A DNA stretch of 43,230 nucleotides from assembly GCA_001790815.1 (NCBI GenBank), contig MGDU01000011.1, positions 1 to 43,230 on the forward strand. The letters are read 5' to 3'. This DNA is from Candidatus Uhrbacteria bacterium RIFCSPHIGHO2_02_FULL_46_47 (GTDB lineage Bacteria; Patescibacteriota; Patescibacteriia; GWA2-47-26). The translations under genes and the position numbers were made by a program. Below the pieces are notes generated by a model, which was given only the letters and a program-made list of their open reading frames with translations, ran no database searches and was not told where the DNA came from. This document shows positions 20,796-29,498 of this stretch, one piece after another. The first letter of the stretch is position 1. The number at the start of each line of letters is the position of its first letter.

Positions 20796-22495
20796 TCCGC
20801 CTGTGAATCATGGTGAAGTTCAATATATTGATGCAAAAAATTGTGTACCATGTCGTTGGCCGCGTGAAGTCCTTGCTCCAGCAAATGCGCTATCGGCCTG
20901 GCTTCCGGCGCGTACTCCACATGCGCCCGCACTTCGCCGTCGTCAAAAAATCTTATATGGCATTGCTTTTCATGATCAAGTAATTTGCGCAACCCTGTAA
21001 TCTCGCCATAATCAATCCATTCCGGACGCACCACTTCAAAACCTTGCATTTTAAGATGCGCTATCGCAGTCTCGGGCGCAATATCCGGCTTTAGCCATCC
21101 GGCTGGAAAGCGTTGGCGGCTGGTTAATTTTCGCACCATTCTAAACCGTAAAAGAAAATCCCGCGCATGCGGTACAACTACATCCAAAAAATGCCAGACA
21201 AAACGCGTCCAGAATGAGCGCTGAGGCAGCATGACCGGGTATAAATAACGCACACGTTTGTCCGCCAAAATCGCATCCCAAAGCGCGCCGGCGGCATCTT
21301 GCGGTATGCCTTGCGCCGGATAATGGTGAAAATCAATCATAGGAATTGAATTGGCTTCAATAATTCCGCATTGCTGATCCGTATATGGCCGACTCAAATC
21401 ATCCGCAATTACATCAAACCCAACCAGATCCGCTCCAAACAACCGTGCCGCTCGCCGAAACATTTCCCGATTTTCCGGATGAAGTTTTGGCGTTTCTTCG
21501 TAAATGTCGCCGCCGGAACCGATAGAGATTTTGCTGTGAAGGACAATTTTCTCACCTTTAAGAGGAGTATACCCTGGCGTAAGTCCCGCATGGGCAAGCG
21601 CGACATCAGTTGTGGTCATTGCCCCCTCACCCTCCCCTCTCCCTAAGGGAGAGGATGGCCGTAGACCAGGTGAGGGTAGCGGAATTTTGTGCAAAGTTGT
21701 ATCTTTTTGTCCAGTATCGCCCCGGCGCGGATCCGTATTTTTCAGCTCAATCAATTCACGCACAGTATGTAAGCCATCGCCTAAAACATTTGGCGCTTCG
21801 CGGCGCGCGGTATAAACTTGATTGAAATTTATAACTGACACGCGGTAAAGCTGGCCTACGCAATATCGCTCCACAATAAACCTTGGCTGATATTGTTTGG
21901 CAAGCGCGATTGCTTTCCGCAATTCTTCTTCATTTTGCACCGGCGCAGTCACATGATAAGCATGCGTTCCGCGCGCCGGCTTTACCGCAAGCGGAAATCC
22001 CAGTTTTTTGCCGTAATGCAAAGCATGAAATTTGCTCCAAAACATTTTTCCCTCCGATGCGGGAAAGCCGTGCTTAAGAAGTTTTTTCTTCACATACGCT
22101 TTCTCATCTAAACGAAAATGCAAAAAACGACTTGGCAAAGCGTCAAAGTAGTAGTGCTTGCTTCCAAATTTTGCGCGGTAATAAGTTGAGACTCGCCCTA
22201 AAATACGCACAGACTCAATCGGGATGCCGCACCGCTTTGCCGCCTCAATTATAGACCAACTGCGCGGATAGTGATCTTTTTTATCAAACTGCTCACTAAA
22301 GTGCACAATATGGCAAAGCTCCATCAGCTTGTACCAACCATGCGTTACGGAAAACCACCAAGGAAAACGCGGAAGTTGCGACCGCGGTTTATTGCTCCAG
22401 AATCCGCCAAGCAAAATATCAACAAAATCACCGAGGTAAATCCCTCGGTGCGAGTGGACTTTATTGGGATAGCATGCGGCGCAATAATTCGGCAT
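20792..22495 (-). CDS. ATP-grasp ligase (cyanophycin-synthetase-like)
   Basis: 567 residues. A central ATP-grasp fold is visible: LDEKAYVKKKLLKHGFPASE, GFPLAVKPARGTHAYHV as the ATP-binding lysine block, RFIVERYCVGQLYRVSVIN, and ADLVGFDVIADDL...GIIEANSIPMIDFH as the metal-binding end. The order and the GDGLHTVRELIELKN stretch resemble the ATP-grasp half of cyanophycin synthetase and related peptide ligases; the Mur-ligase half is absent. The N-terminus has CAACYPNKVHSHRG, an unusual Cys/His start. A 53-bp repeat (21624-21676) encodes [17 protein letters not shown] between conserved blocks. It begins seven bases after atpC, so it is probably the last gene of the ATP synthase transcript. Substrates unknown. 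Confidence 0.8.
   Translation of the reverse strand: MPNYCAACYPNKVHSHRGIYLGDFVDILLGGFWSNKPRSQLPRFPWWFSVTHGWYKLMELCHIVHFSEQFDKKDHYPRSWSIIEAAKRCGIPIESVRILGRVSTYYRAKFGSKHYYFDALPSRFLHFRLDEKAYVKKKLLKHGFPASEGKMFWSKFHALHYGKKLGFPLAVKPARGTHAYHVTAPVQNEEELRKAIALAKQYQPRFIVERYCVGQLYRVSVINFNQVYTARREAPNVLGDGLHTVRELIELKNTDPRRGDTGQKDTTLHKIPLPSPGLRPSSPLGRGEGEGAMTTTDVALAHAGLTPGYTPLKGEKIVLHSKISIGSGGDIYEETPKLHPENREMFRRAARLFGADLVGFDVIADDLSRPYTDQQCGIIEANSIPMIDFHHYPAQGIPQDAAGALWDAILADKRVRYLYPVMLPQRSFWTRFVWHFLDVVVPHARDFLLRFRMVRKLTSRQRFPAGWLKPDIAPETAIAHLKMQGFEVVRPEWIDYGEITGLRKLLDHEKQCHIRFFDDGEVRAHVEYAPEARPIAHLLEQGLHAANDMVHNFLHQYIELHHDSQAD
21624..21676. repeat. 53-bp GC-rich palindromic repeat inside the ATP-grasp gene
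   Basis: Same unit as in dnaG at 2005-2057 with only a few base differences. The reading frame through the repeat is also the same, so both copies encode the [17 protein letters not shown] peptide. Confidence 0.9.
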
Positions 22496-22502
22496 AAATC
22501 AG

Positions 22503-22955
22503 TTATTCTTGCCCGGTTTCAGTACTGGAAATGGTCGGACCGCCGCGATGATGGCGCTTACGCGCGACTTTAAGACGCGCAAGTTCGCGCTCTAACGCCG
22601 CCGCGGCAAGCGCAAAGGATTCTTCGTCAAGCACACGTTTTTCTTTAAGTACTTTTTCCGCATCAGCTCGCGCTTTTTCAATTGCCGCAAGTGTCAATTC
22701 TTCCGCGCGCTCCGCAGTATCTGCCAGCACCACCACGCGATTGCCCGGTTGTACCTCAATAAATCCGCCGGAAGTTGCCATATAAATTTCTTGCCCGCCT
22801 TTGCGCACTGTTATCGCACCCGGTTGAAGTGCTGACACCAAGGGAATATGATTTGTCAAAACCGTAATCTCCCCGTCTTTTGTAGGCAACGTTAAACTAT
22901 CCACTGTATCCTTGTACACAATCCGCTCTGGTGTGGCGATTTCAAATGTAATCAT
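22503..22955 (-). CDS. atpC: ATP synthase F1 epsilon subunit
   Basis: 150 residues. Epsilon couples the rotor to the catalytic head and inhibits ATP hydrolysis. MITFEIATPERIVYKDTVDS opens the N-terminal beta sandwich, LPTKDGEITVLTNHIPLVSA and GGFIEVQPGNRVVVLADTAE complete it, and a two-helix C-terminal domain follows (EKARADAEKVLKEKRVLDEE). The start at 22955 matches the family N-terminus; an upstream in-frame ATG (23057) lies inside the GxxExxY gene. In ordinary operons atpC directly follows atpD, but here 467 bases with one foreign gene separate them. The C-terminal basic tail (KRHHRGG) is longer than usual. Confidence 0.93.
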   Translation of the reverse strand: MITFEIATPERIVYKDTVDSLTLPTKDGEITVLTNHIPLVSALQPGAITVRKGGQEIYMATSGGFIEVQPGNRVVVLADTAERAEELTLAAIEKARADAEKVLKEKRVLDEESFALAAAALERELARLKVARKRHHRGGPTISSTETGQE

Positions 22956-22958
22956 AGT

Positions 22959-22988
22959 CCGCTGATTTACTTCGCTGATTGCGCTGAT
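22959..22988. repeat. CGCTGAT-word repeat arm, atpC side
   Basis: Three CGCTGAT words with fixed spacing. The arm at 23393-23422 carries the same three words, inverted and with the same spacing; 23 of 31 aligned bases agree. The stop codon of the GxxExxY gene lies inside this arm. Confidence 0.75.
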
Positions 22989-23413
22989 TTTGTATTCACA
23001 ATGCGTTTTACTTTGATTCCACTCTTCGTGATAAGTACAAGTAAACCTACTTTGCAACCGATTGCTTTAAGATAACCGAGTACTTGCTTTGCGTGTTGGA
23101 GATAGAAATCGTTCGCTACCTTAAATTCCACCACTACTGAATTTTTTACTAGAAAGTCAATAAAATATCTCCCAATCTTCTTCTGTCCAAACTGGATAAT
23201 CGCCATTTGTTCTCGTCTATAGGATAAACCAGCTCCATTAAGCAACTCTGAGTATGCTCGATGGTAATACTTTTCCTGATACCCATACCCAAGCCGGTTG
23301 TACATTTGAAACGCTAGGCCAATTAACATCTCGGTAAGTTCACTTTCTGGATAGTCCAAATTATCGCGATATATCCTCCTTTCAATTATCATATCAGCGT
23401 TATCAGCGCTCAA
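22967..23413 (-). CDS. GxxExxY protein (PDDEXK_3 family)
   Basis: 148 residues. The family signature GYQEKYYHRAYSELL supplies the GxxExxY motif. RYFIDFLVKNSVVVEFKVAN supplies the aspartate and the E-x-K of a PD-(D/E)XK nuclease core, and HAKQVLGYLKAIGCKVGLLV is the conserved last helix and strand. GxxExxY genes are known as sporadic insertions, some inside 23S rRNA genes. Here it separates atpD from atpC. Its first codons (MSADNADM) and last codons (SAQSAK) are made of the CGCTGAT words of the two inverted arms at 22959 and 23393, so the gene fills the gap between them. No biochemical function is established to my knowledge. Confidence 0.88.
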   Translation of the reverse strand: MSADNADMIIERRIYRDNLDYPESELTEMLIGLAFQMYNRLGYGYQEKYYHRAYSELLNGAGLSYRREQMAIIQFGQKKIGRYFIDFLVKNSVVVEFKVANDFYLQHAKQVLGYLKAIGCKVGLLVLITKSGIKVKRIVNTKSAQSAK

Positions 23414-23422
23414 TATCAGCGG
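23393..23422. repeat. CGCTGAT-word repeat arm, atpD side
   Basis: Inverted partner of 22959-22988. It contains the start codon of the GxxExxY gene and ends two bases before the atpD stop codon (23424). Confidence 0.75.
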
Positions 23423-23423
23423 G

Positions 23424-24866
<1,443 letters not shown>

Positions 24867-24886
24867 TTATCTCCATTATCATTTAA

Positions 24887-25255
24887 TCATTCCTGTTTTG
24901 TTTCAACTATGCTCCACAATCCCTTTTCTTCTGACCAAATATATCGTATCGGACGTGCAATCATTTTTCTTTTGCCCCATGCTTTATACTGTGACTCTGA
25001 CACCGCTTCCAGCACTGGTTGCTCTCCTATTCGGGACGTTACATAATGTGCTTCTAAAGGTGCTCCTTCTTTCCTTAGCACTAATTGATAGAAAGAAAAT
25101 CCATTTTGCACCTCCCCTGGTGTTCCTTGTCGATGTGGAATTGGTTGTTTCTTCTTATTTAACACCACTATCGCTGACACATCTCTGGGTAATTCTTTAT
25201 ATGCATTGGCACTTTCCTCATCAAATTGTGACTGGTCACTTCCACGTTCTGGCAT
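24887..25255 (-). CDS. Unknown soluble protein, 122 residues
   Basis: It starts MPERGSDQSQFDEESANAYK, four bases after the stop of the 52-residue gene. A longer frame (to 25324) would overlap that gene. The body is mixed: VSAIVVLNKKKQPIPHRQGT, FSFYQLVLRKEGAPLEAHYV, PVLEAVSESQYKAWGKRKMI and WSEEKGLWSIVET. No membrane segment, no known motif. It is the last of the extra genes inserted between atpG and atpD and ends 26 bases before atpD. Its tight spacing makes it part of the DUF5678/retropepsin/52-residue group. Function unknown. Confidence 0.6.
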   Translation of the reverse strand: MPERGSDQSQFDEESANAYKELPRDVSAIVVLNKKKQPIPHRQGTPGEVQNGFSFYQLVLRKEGAPLEAHYVTSRIGEQPVLEAVSESQYKAWGKRKMIARPIRYIWSEEKGLWSIVETKQE

Positions 25256-25259
25256 ATAA

Positions 25260-25418
25260 TTATTCCAATCCCGCCTTACCGGCGGAAATTTCCGCCCACT
25301 GTTTTTCAAGCATTTTTCGGGCACGCTTTAGTTGAGCATCCGTAAGTTTCACCTTTGACTGAAGCGAACCGGATAATGACCAAAACTCATGCTTCTTAAT
25401 TCTTAGTTTATCATTCAT
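25260..25418 (-). CDS. 52-residue protein ending in an AtpG-like tail
   Basis: It reads MNDKLRIKKHEFWSLSGSLQ, then SKVKLTDAQLKRARKMLEKQ, and ends WAEISAGKAGLE. The first 40 residues look like a small antitoxin- or regulator-type peptide. The last 11 are nearly identical to the AtpG C-terminus (AEISAGKAALE), and the underlying 36 bases match the atpG remnant at 26072 in 32 positions. It therefore looks like a fusion between a short foreign gene and an old atpG 3' end. It starts four bases after the retropepsin-like gene ends and is followed by the 122-residue gene, so the three are probably co-translated. No family can be named. Confidence 0.6.
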   Translation of the reverse strand: MNDKLRIKKHEFWSLSGSLQSKVKLTDAQLKRARKMLEKQWAEISAGKAGLE

Positions 25419-25421
25419 AAC

Positions 25422-25814
25422 TTACACCGCCTCTCGAAATTCAATCCGGCGACGAGTTTCATCAAAGGTAATCCGAAATTCAGGAAATATATCACGTCGC
25501 CCAAGCAGTGGCGGGACTTCTTCAATCAATGCCCAGGCAATAGTAACCAGATACCACTGCGCACCAAATTTCATTTTTACCTTTCGTTCCACATAGGGAA
25601 CGCCAGCACCGCTGACTCCATGGATTTCTTTAATTTCATTTTGCGCATGTTTGAATCCGAGCGCACGGCCAAATTGCAAAGGAATGAGTGTAATATCAGC
25701 ACCAGAATCAATATAAAAAGAAACCTCAACTTGCTGCTTCCCAATGGCCAGTATTACATCTGCCACTGGCCGCAATGTGCCATCATCTCCGCGCTTATAA
25801 CGATACACGATCAT
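25422..25814 (-). CDS. Retropepsin-like aspartic protease
   Basis: A 130-residue single-domain protease candidate. The active-site loop is VSFYIDSGADITLIPLQFGR (D-S-G-A for the usual D-T/S-G-A). The hydrophobic-hydrophobic-Gly of the second half appears as PPLLGRRDIFPEFRITFDE. One such domain per chain means it must dimerise, as in retroviral proteases and bacterial relatives. There is no signal peptide, so it would act in the cytoplasm. Its ATG overlaps the stop of the DUF5678-like gene (25811-25814) and the next gene starts four bases after its end, so the group acts as a unit. In Patescibacteria such pairs recur, from memory. The target is unknown. Confidence 0.75.
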   Translation of the reverse strand: MIVYRYKRGDDGTLRPVADVILAIGKQQVEVSFYIDSGADITLIPLQFGRALGFKHAQNEIKEIHGVSGAGVPYVERKVKMKFGAQWYLVTIAWALIEEVPPLLGRRDIFPEFRITFDETRRRIEFREAV

Positions 25815-26032
25815 ACACCAAAAAGTACCAGCACGCCACGTTTTGGCACTTTTGCGACAAACGGCAGCTTATTGGGATATACTTTACGCACCTCTTTCAA
25901 AAGTCGCTCAATATCTTTTCCTGCCCTTACCACTTTCCCGCCGATCATAACTACATACTGATCAACATACTTACGAGTATCAAGTCGCAGAAATGCGCTG
26001 TAATTTTTAGATTTTACTGTGGTGTGTGGCAT
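25811..26032 (-). CDS. DUF5678-like small protein
   Basis: 73 residues: MPHTTVKSKNYSAFLRLDTR, KYVDQYVVMIGGKVVRAGKD, IERLLKEVRKVYPNKLPFVA, KVPKRGVLVLFGV. The pattern W/YVVxxxGKVVxxGKD...L..V...P...P.VAKVP is that of DUF5678, which I recall as a frequent partner of aspartic-protease-like genes. The start at 26032 fits the family better than 26068. A TTGACT with a TAAAGT 16 bases downstream lies between it and the atpG remnant, so it has a promoter of its own. It overlaps the protease gene by four bases. Role unknown; substrate recognition for the protease is a guess. Confidence 0.6.
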   Translation of the reverse strand: MPHTTVKSKNYSAFLRLDTRKYVDQYVVMIGGKVVRAGKDIERLLKEVRKVYPNKLPFVAKVPKRGVLVLFGV

Positions 26033-26071
26033 ATACGTATACTTTATCATCCAGGTGCTAAAAGTCAAATC

Positions 26072-26143
26072 TTATTCCAACGCCGCTTTGCCGGCGGAAA
26101 TTTCCGCGATCTCGCGGGTAATTGCCGACTGGCGGGCTTGGTT
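26072..26143 (-). pseudogene. atpG: Remnant of the atpG 3' end
   Basis: These 72 bases encode the last 23 residues of AtpG (NQARQSAITREIAEISAGKA then ALE) and a TAA stop. Compared with the 3' end of the complete gene (26728-26799), every difference within the codons is synonymous, and the similarity continues a few bases past the stop into TTGAC. It has no start. It lies exactly one brnT-brnA length behind the complete gene, and the brnA stop codon overlaps its first base. The simplest reading is that it is the former end of atpG, displaced by an insertion that supplied a new one. Confidence 0.85.
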
Positions 26144-26409
26144 TATGATTCTTTTAATACTCCCTGTGCAATATACTTTTTAATCAGCGATTGGTATGGC
26201 ACATTAAGTTCATTGGCATGCTCCTTGATGCGCAAAAGCAGATAGTCAGGAATGCGCAGTGAGATCGCGTGTGATGACGGTTTGAGATTGGAAAATGAGG
26301 CATGCTCAAAATCACTGGCCTCAAAAAATTCGGCCAAATTTGCTTTTGCCCAAAAGGCGCGCTCTTGCGCTTCATTGCGGAATTTAGGAACATTAAGTTG
26401 TTTCTTCAT
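26143..26409 (-). CDS. brnA: BrnA-like/CopG-type antitoxin
   Basis: 88 residues, partner of the BrnT-like toxin with which it overlaps by 17 bases. The N-terminal part (NVPKFRNEAQERAFWAKANL) is the toxin-binding region of the CopG_antitoxin family. The C-terminal part (HAISLRIPDYLLLRIKEHAN, ELNVPYQSLIKKYIAQGV) is a ribbon-helix-helix DNA-binding domain, which should repress the promoter at 26696-26724. The order toxin-antitoxin is that of brnTA. Its stop codon overlaps the start of the atpG remnant, so the pair fits precisely between two atpG 3' ends. Confidence 0.82.
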   Translation of the reverse strand: MKKQLNVPKFRNEAQERAFWAKANLAEFFEASDFEHASFSNLKPSSHAISLRIPDYLLLRIKEHANELNVPYQSLIKKYIAQGVLKES

Positions 26410-26689
26410 ATAGGTATTGCTCTTTACGATTTAGATTACGGGCAGAGATGATACGCACCTTATGTTTCCGCATAGTAAATACTACGAATAATACTCGTCC
26501 AATTTTTGTCTTTCCAATAAGTATGTAGCGCTCCTCTTGATCGCAGTGGAATATATCCTTTGCAAGCTTTTTAGTATGGTCAAAAAATACTTCCTCGCAT
26601 TCCGCATCGGATACTCGATGCTTCAACCAATTCTTGCCCTTATTCCCTTTATCCCATTCAAACTCTGATGGCATTCGGAAAACCCTCAT
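26393..26689 (-). CDS. brnT: BrnT-like ribonuclease toxin
   Basis: 98 residues. The BrnT family pattern is clear: FEWDKGNKGKNWLKHRVSDA, ECEEVFFDHTKKLAKDIFHC, EERYILIGKTKIGRVLFVVF and VRIISARNLNRKEQYLYEE. BrnT toxins are RelE-fold ribonucleases that block translation and are neutralised by BrnA. It is transcribed from a consensus promoter (TTGACA, 17 bases, TACAAT) and starts six bases after the -10, so the mRNA is leaderless. The promoter begins four bases after the atpG stop, so the toxin can be expressed both from the ATP synthase transcript and alone. Confidence 0.88.
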   Translation of the reverse strand: MRVFRMPSEFEWDKGNKGKNWLKHRVSDAECEEVFFDHTKKLAKDIFHCDQEERYILIGKTKIGRVLFVVFTMRKHKVRIISARNLNRKEQYLYEETT

Positions 26690-26695
26690 ATTTAT

Positions 26696-26724
26696 ATTGT
26701 ATATACTATCTTATACACTGTCAA
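26696..26724 (-). promoter_or_regulatory. brnT-brnA promoter
   Basis: TTGACA (26724-26719), 17-base spacer, TACAAT (26701-26696). The spacer TGTATAAGATAGTATATAC-like region has short dyads suited to a ribbon-helix-helix repressor. The -35 lies in the stretch that is also duplicated behind the atpG remnant (TTGACT there). Confidence 0.8.
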
Positions 26725-26727
26725 GTC

Positions 26728-27810
26728 CTATTCCAACGCCGCTTTGCCGGCGCTGATCTCAGCGATCTCGCGCGTAATGGCCGACTGGCGGGCTTGGTTA
26801 AAGGTAAAAGTTAAATCATCAATCATGTCGCGCGCGGCGTCCGAGGCGTTTTTCATGGCCACCATGCGCGCGGAATGTTCTGATGCAGAGGATTCCAGAA
26901 TTGCTTGATATACTTGTACTTCCACCAGTCGCGGGAGCATGTCATTAAGTACAACCTCTGGTGTGGGTTCAAAAATATACTCATAATTCATAACCCCCCT
27001 AGCCCCCCTTATCTTAAGGGGGGTATTTGCTTTTTCTCCCTCCCTTAAGTCCGACGCTTCGGTCGGACTCCGACCCCGCAGGGCGTCGGAGGTAAGGGAG
27101 GGTTGGGGAGGGTTATGGATTCCTTTCACTTCCCCCAACATCATATCCTTTGTCAATGGCAACAGTTGTTTCATATTCGGTACTTGCCGGATGGACGAAA
27201 TAAAATCCGTATACGCAAGATAGACCGCGTCGTATTTACCTGCCACAAAATCACTAATCGCAAGCTGTGCAACTGGCCGCACATCAAGAATAGTAGGGTT
27301 GTTGCTCAAATTATTAAAGGTGGCCACGATATTCCATCCCAGACGCCGAGCAAGATCAGTCCCTTTTTTGCCAATGGTGACAAAATCAATTGCGAGTTGT
27401 CCCCCTCCCCCAACCCCTCCCACCAGGGGAGGGGCACTAATTGTTGCTTCCTCCCCCCTTGTGGGGGAGGATTGAGGTGGGGGGACGATGTGTTTCACAA
27501 ACTCCGCCACCTTCTTTGCCATCTGCGCGTTAAAGCCGCCGCAAAGTCCGCGATCAGACGAAACAAGTACCGCGAGCACCCGTTCCATTTTTTCCGGCTG
27601 GCGCAAAAGCGCGTGATGGCTAGAATCTGTAACCTTGGCCAGCTCTGCAACTGTTTCCCACCCAAGCGATGCGTACGGCCGCGTGCCCAAAGTAGCGGAA
27701 ACTGCCCGCCGCATTTTAGACGCCGAAACCAACTCCATAGCTTTGGTAATTTTTTTCGTGTTGCCAATGGATTTGATTCGTCGTTTGATGATTCGAGTTG
27801 ATACAGCCAT
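26728..27810 (-). CDS. atpG: ATP synthase F1 gamma subunit
   Basis: Central rotor shaft of F1. The 360 residues open with STRIIKRRIKSIGNTKKITK and AMELVSASKMRRAV, contain VLVSSDRGLCGGFN, and end with SEHSARMVAMKNASDAARDM and FNQARQSAITREIAEISAGK. The usual length is about 290. Two in-frame repeats explain the excess: 27401-27484 ([15 protein letters not shown]...) and 26991-27114 (IHNPPQPSLTSDALRGRSPT and following). The 3' end is duplicated at 26072-26143 and partly at 25260-25295. This makes atpG the anchor of the inserted genes. Confidence 0.96.
   Translation of the reverse strand: MAVSTRIIKRRIKSIGNTKKITKAMELVSASKMRRAVSATLGTRPYASLGWETVAELAKVTDSSHHALLRQPEKMERVLAVLVSSDRGLCGGFNAQMAKKVAEFVKHIVPPPQSSPTRGEEATISAPPLVGGVGGGGQLAIDFVTIGKKGTDLARRLGWNIVATFNNLSNNPTILDVRPVAQLAISDFVAGKYDAVYLAYTDFISSIRQVPNMKQLLPLTKDMMLGEVKGIHNPPQPSLTSDALRGRSPTEASDLREGEKANTPLKIRGARGVMNYEYIFEPTPEVVLNDMLPRLVEVQVYQAILESSASEHSARMVAMKNASDAARDMIDDLTFTFNQARQSAITREIAEISAGKAALE
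26991..27114. repeat. Composite palindromic repeat inside atpG (3' part)
   Basis: A TAACCCCCCT/AGGGGGG unit and a CCTCCCTTAAG/CTTAAGGGAGG-like unit enclose a third palindrome (CCGACGCTTCGGTCGG...). About 40 residues are added in frame. The inner GTCCGAC/GTCGGAC part also occurs behind the GT4 gene (32332-32405). Confidence 0.75.
27401..27484. repeat. Double GC-rich palindromic repeat inside atpG (middle)
   Basis: Two hairpin units (CCCCTCCCACCAGGGGAGGG and CCTCCCCC/GGGGGAGG). They encode [20 protein letters not shown] and VGGVGGGG in frame. Confidence 0.8.
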
Positions 27811-27818
27811 ATTATAGT

Positions 27819-27916
27819 ATGATACGAATCTACAAATTATATGCGAATCAACAAATATGCGAATCTACAAATTCGTATTTTCGTAGATTCGTCACGCATT
27901 CGCTGATTCGTATCAT
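27819..27916. repeat. Word-type palindromic spacer (GATACGAATC family)
   Basis: ATGATACGAATC and GATTCGTATCAT close a region filled with variants of GCGAATCTACAAAT in both orientations. It occupies nearly the whole atpA-atpG spacer. A close relative fills the rpsM-rpmJ spacer (40116-40204). Confidence 0.75.
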
Positions 27917-29409
27917 ATTTTCTTAAACTCCTCAATCGCCCCTTTTAACTTTTTTTCCACATCCGCTGTCAATTCTTTCGCTTTATGAATCGCTTGAATT
28001 ACATCTTTACGCGCTGTGGCAAAGTATTTATGAAAACGCTCTTCAAAATCCGCGACTTTTTCCACTGGTACATCATCAAGGTGGCCATTTACTGCCGCGT
28101 ACAAGATTGCCACTTGATTTTCTACCGCCAAAGGCGCGTATTGCAACTGTTTCAGAATTTCCACAAGTCGTCGGCCGCGTTCAATTTGCGCGCGGGTTTG
28201 CGGATCAAGCTCGGATGCGAATTGCGCAAACGCTTCAAGCTCGCGAAATTGCGCCAGATCAAGCCGCAGTCGTCCGGCCACTTTTTTCATGGCTTTAATT
28301 TGCGCCGCGCCGCCGACACGAGATACAGAAAGTCCAACATTCAGCGCCGGCCGAATACCACGATAAAATAAATCCGTTTCCAGATAAATTTGTCCATCCG
28401 TAATTGAAATGACATTGGTCGGAATGTAAGCCGACACATCTCCGGCTTGCGTTTCAATAATCGGAAGCGCAGTAAGCGATCCCCCGCCTTTTTCCTTGGA
28501 TACCTTGGCCGCGCGCTCCAAAAGGCGCGAGTGCAAGTAAAAAATATCACCCGGATAGGCCTCGCGTCCCGGCGGTCGGCGAAGCAAGAGCGAAATCTGA
28601 CGATAAGCCCACGCATGCTTGGAAAGATCATCATAAACAATCAGTGCATCTTTGCCTTTGTCCATAAAATATTCGCCCAGTGCGCATCCAGCGTACGGTG
28701 CAATAAAAGAAAGCGCGGCCGGAGCTGACGCGCCGGACACTACCACAATGGTGTGTTCCATAGCACCCGCCTCTTCCAGTTTCGCCACGATTTTCGCCAC
28801 TTTGGATTCTTTCTGACCAATGGCTACATAGATACAAACCACATCCTGGCCTTTTTGATTGATAATCGCATCAATCGCTACGGCAGTTTTTCCCACTTGC
28901 CGATCGCCAATAATAAGTTCGCGCTGTCCGCGGCCAACCGGAATCATGGAATCAATGGCTTTAATGCCGGTCTGCAACGGGGTATTTACCGGCGCGCGAT
29001 AAATAACTCCGGGCGCGATTTTTTCAACCGGAGAGCTTGTGGACGACTTGATTACGCCCTTGCCATCAAGCGGACGGCCAAGAGGATCAACTGCACGACC
29101 CACAAACGCATCGCCTACCGGGATTGAAAATACTTTGCCAGTGCTTTTTACCGTGTCGCCTTCTTTAATATGCGTATAGTCGCCTAAAATCATGGCGCCG
29201 ATCATGCCTTCTTCAAGGTTGAGCGCCACGCCGTAAATATTATTTCCAAAATCTAACATCTCCGAGGCCATGACTTCGGAAAGACCGGAAATGCGCGCGA
29301 TACCATCCCCTACTTCAAGGACGTCTCCCACATGCTCCATTTTCGCCTCGCTTTTAAATTCTTGGATTTGCTTTTTAAGTGTTTCAATAACTGTTGACTT
29401 ATCGGACAT
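27913..29409 (-). CDS. atpA: ATP synthase F1 alpha subunit
   Basis: Non-catalytic nucleotide-binding subunit of F1. 498 residues, normal length, without repeat insertions. Walker A is [20 protein letters not shown], Walker [21 protein letters not shown], and the signature [13 protein letters not shown]-type stretch appears as [20 protein letters not shown]. The N-terminus ([20 protein letters not shown]) is the beta barrel. It lies between atpH and atpG, each separated by a word-type palindromic spacer of about 70-100 bases, unusually loose for an atp operon. Confidence 0.97.
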   Translation of the reverse strand: MSDKSTVIETLKKQIQEFKSEAKMEHVGDVLEVGDGIARISGLSEVMASEMLDFGNNIYGVALNLEEGMIGAMILGDYTHIKEGDTVKSTGKVFSIPVGDAFVGRAVDPLGRPLDGKGVIKSSTSSPVEKIAPGVIYRAPVNTPLQTGIKAIDSMIPVGRGQRELIIGDRQVGKTAVAIDAIINQKGQDVVCIYVAIGQKESKVAKIVAKLEEAGAMEHTIVVVSGASAPAALSFIAPYAGCALGEYFMDKGKDALIVYDDLSKHAWAYRQISLLLRRPPGREAYPGDIFYLHSRLLERAAKVSKEKGGGSLTALPIIETQAGDVSAYIPTNVISITDGQIYLETDLFYRGIRPALNVGLSVSRVGGAAQIKAMKKVAGRLRLDLAQFRELEAFAQFASELDPQTRAQIERGRRLVEILKQLQYAPLAVENQVAILYAAVNGHLDDVPVEKVADFEERFHKYFATARKDVIQAIHKAKELTADVEKKLKGAIEEFKKI

Positions 29410-29423
29410 AGTAATTGAATATT

Positions 29424-29498
29424 GTCATCCACGAATTTTTCGACACGAATCGCACGAAAAATTTAGTGTTATTCGTGTTCAATTTTTAGTGGATGTCA
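29424..29498. repeat. Word-type palindromic spacer (CACGAA family)
   Basis: TCATCCAC (29425-29432) mirrors GTGGATGT (29489-29496) around repeats of CACGAAT and ATTCGTG. The right part is translated as the last codons of atpH. Confidence 0.65.
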
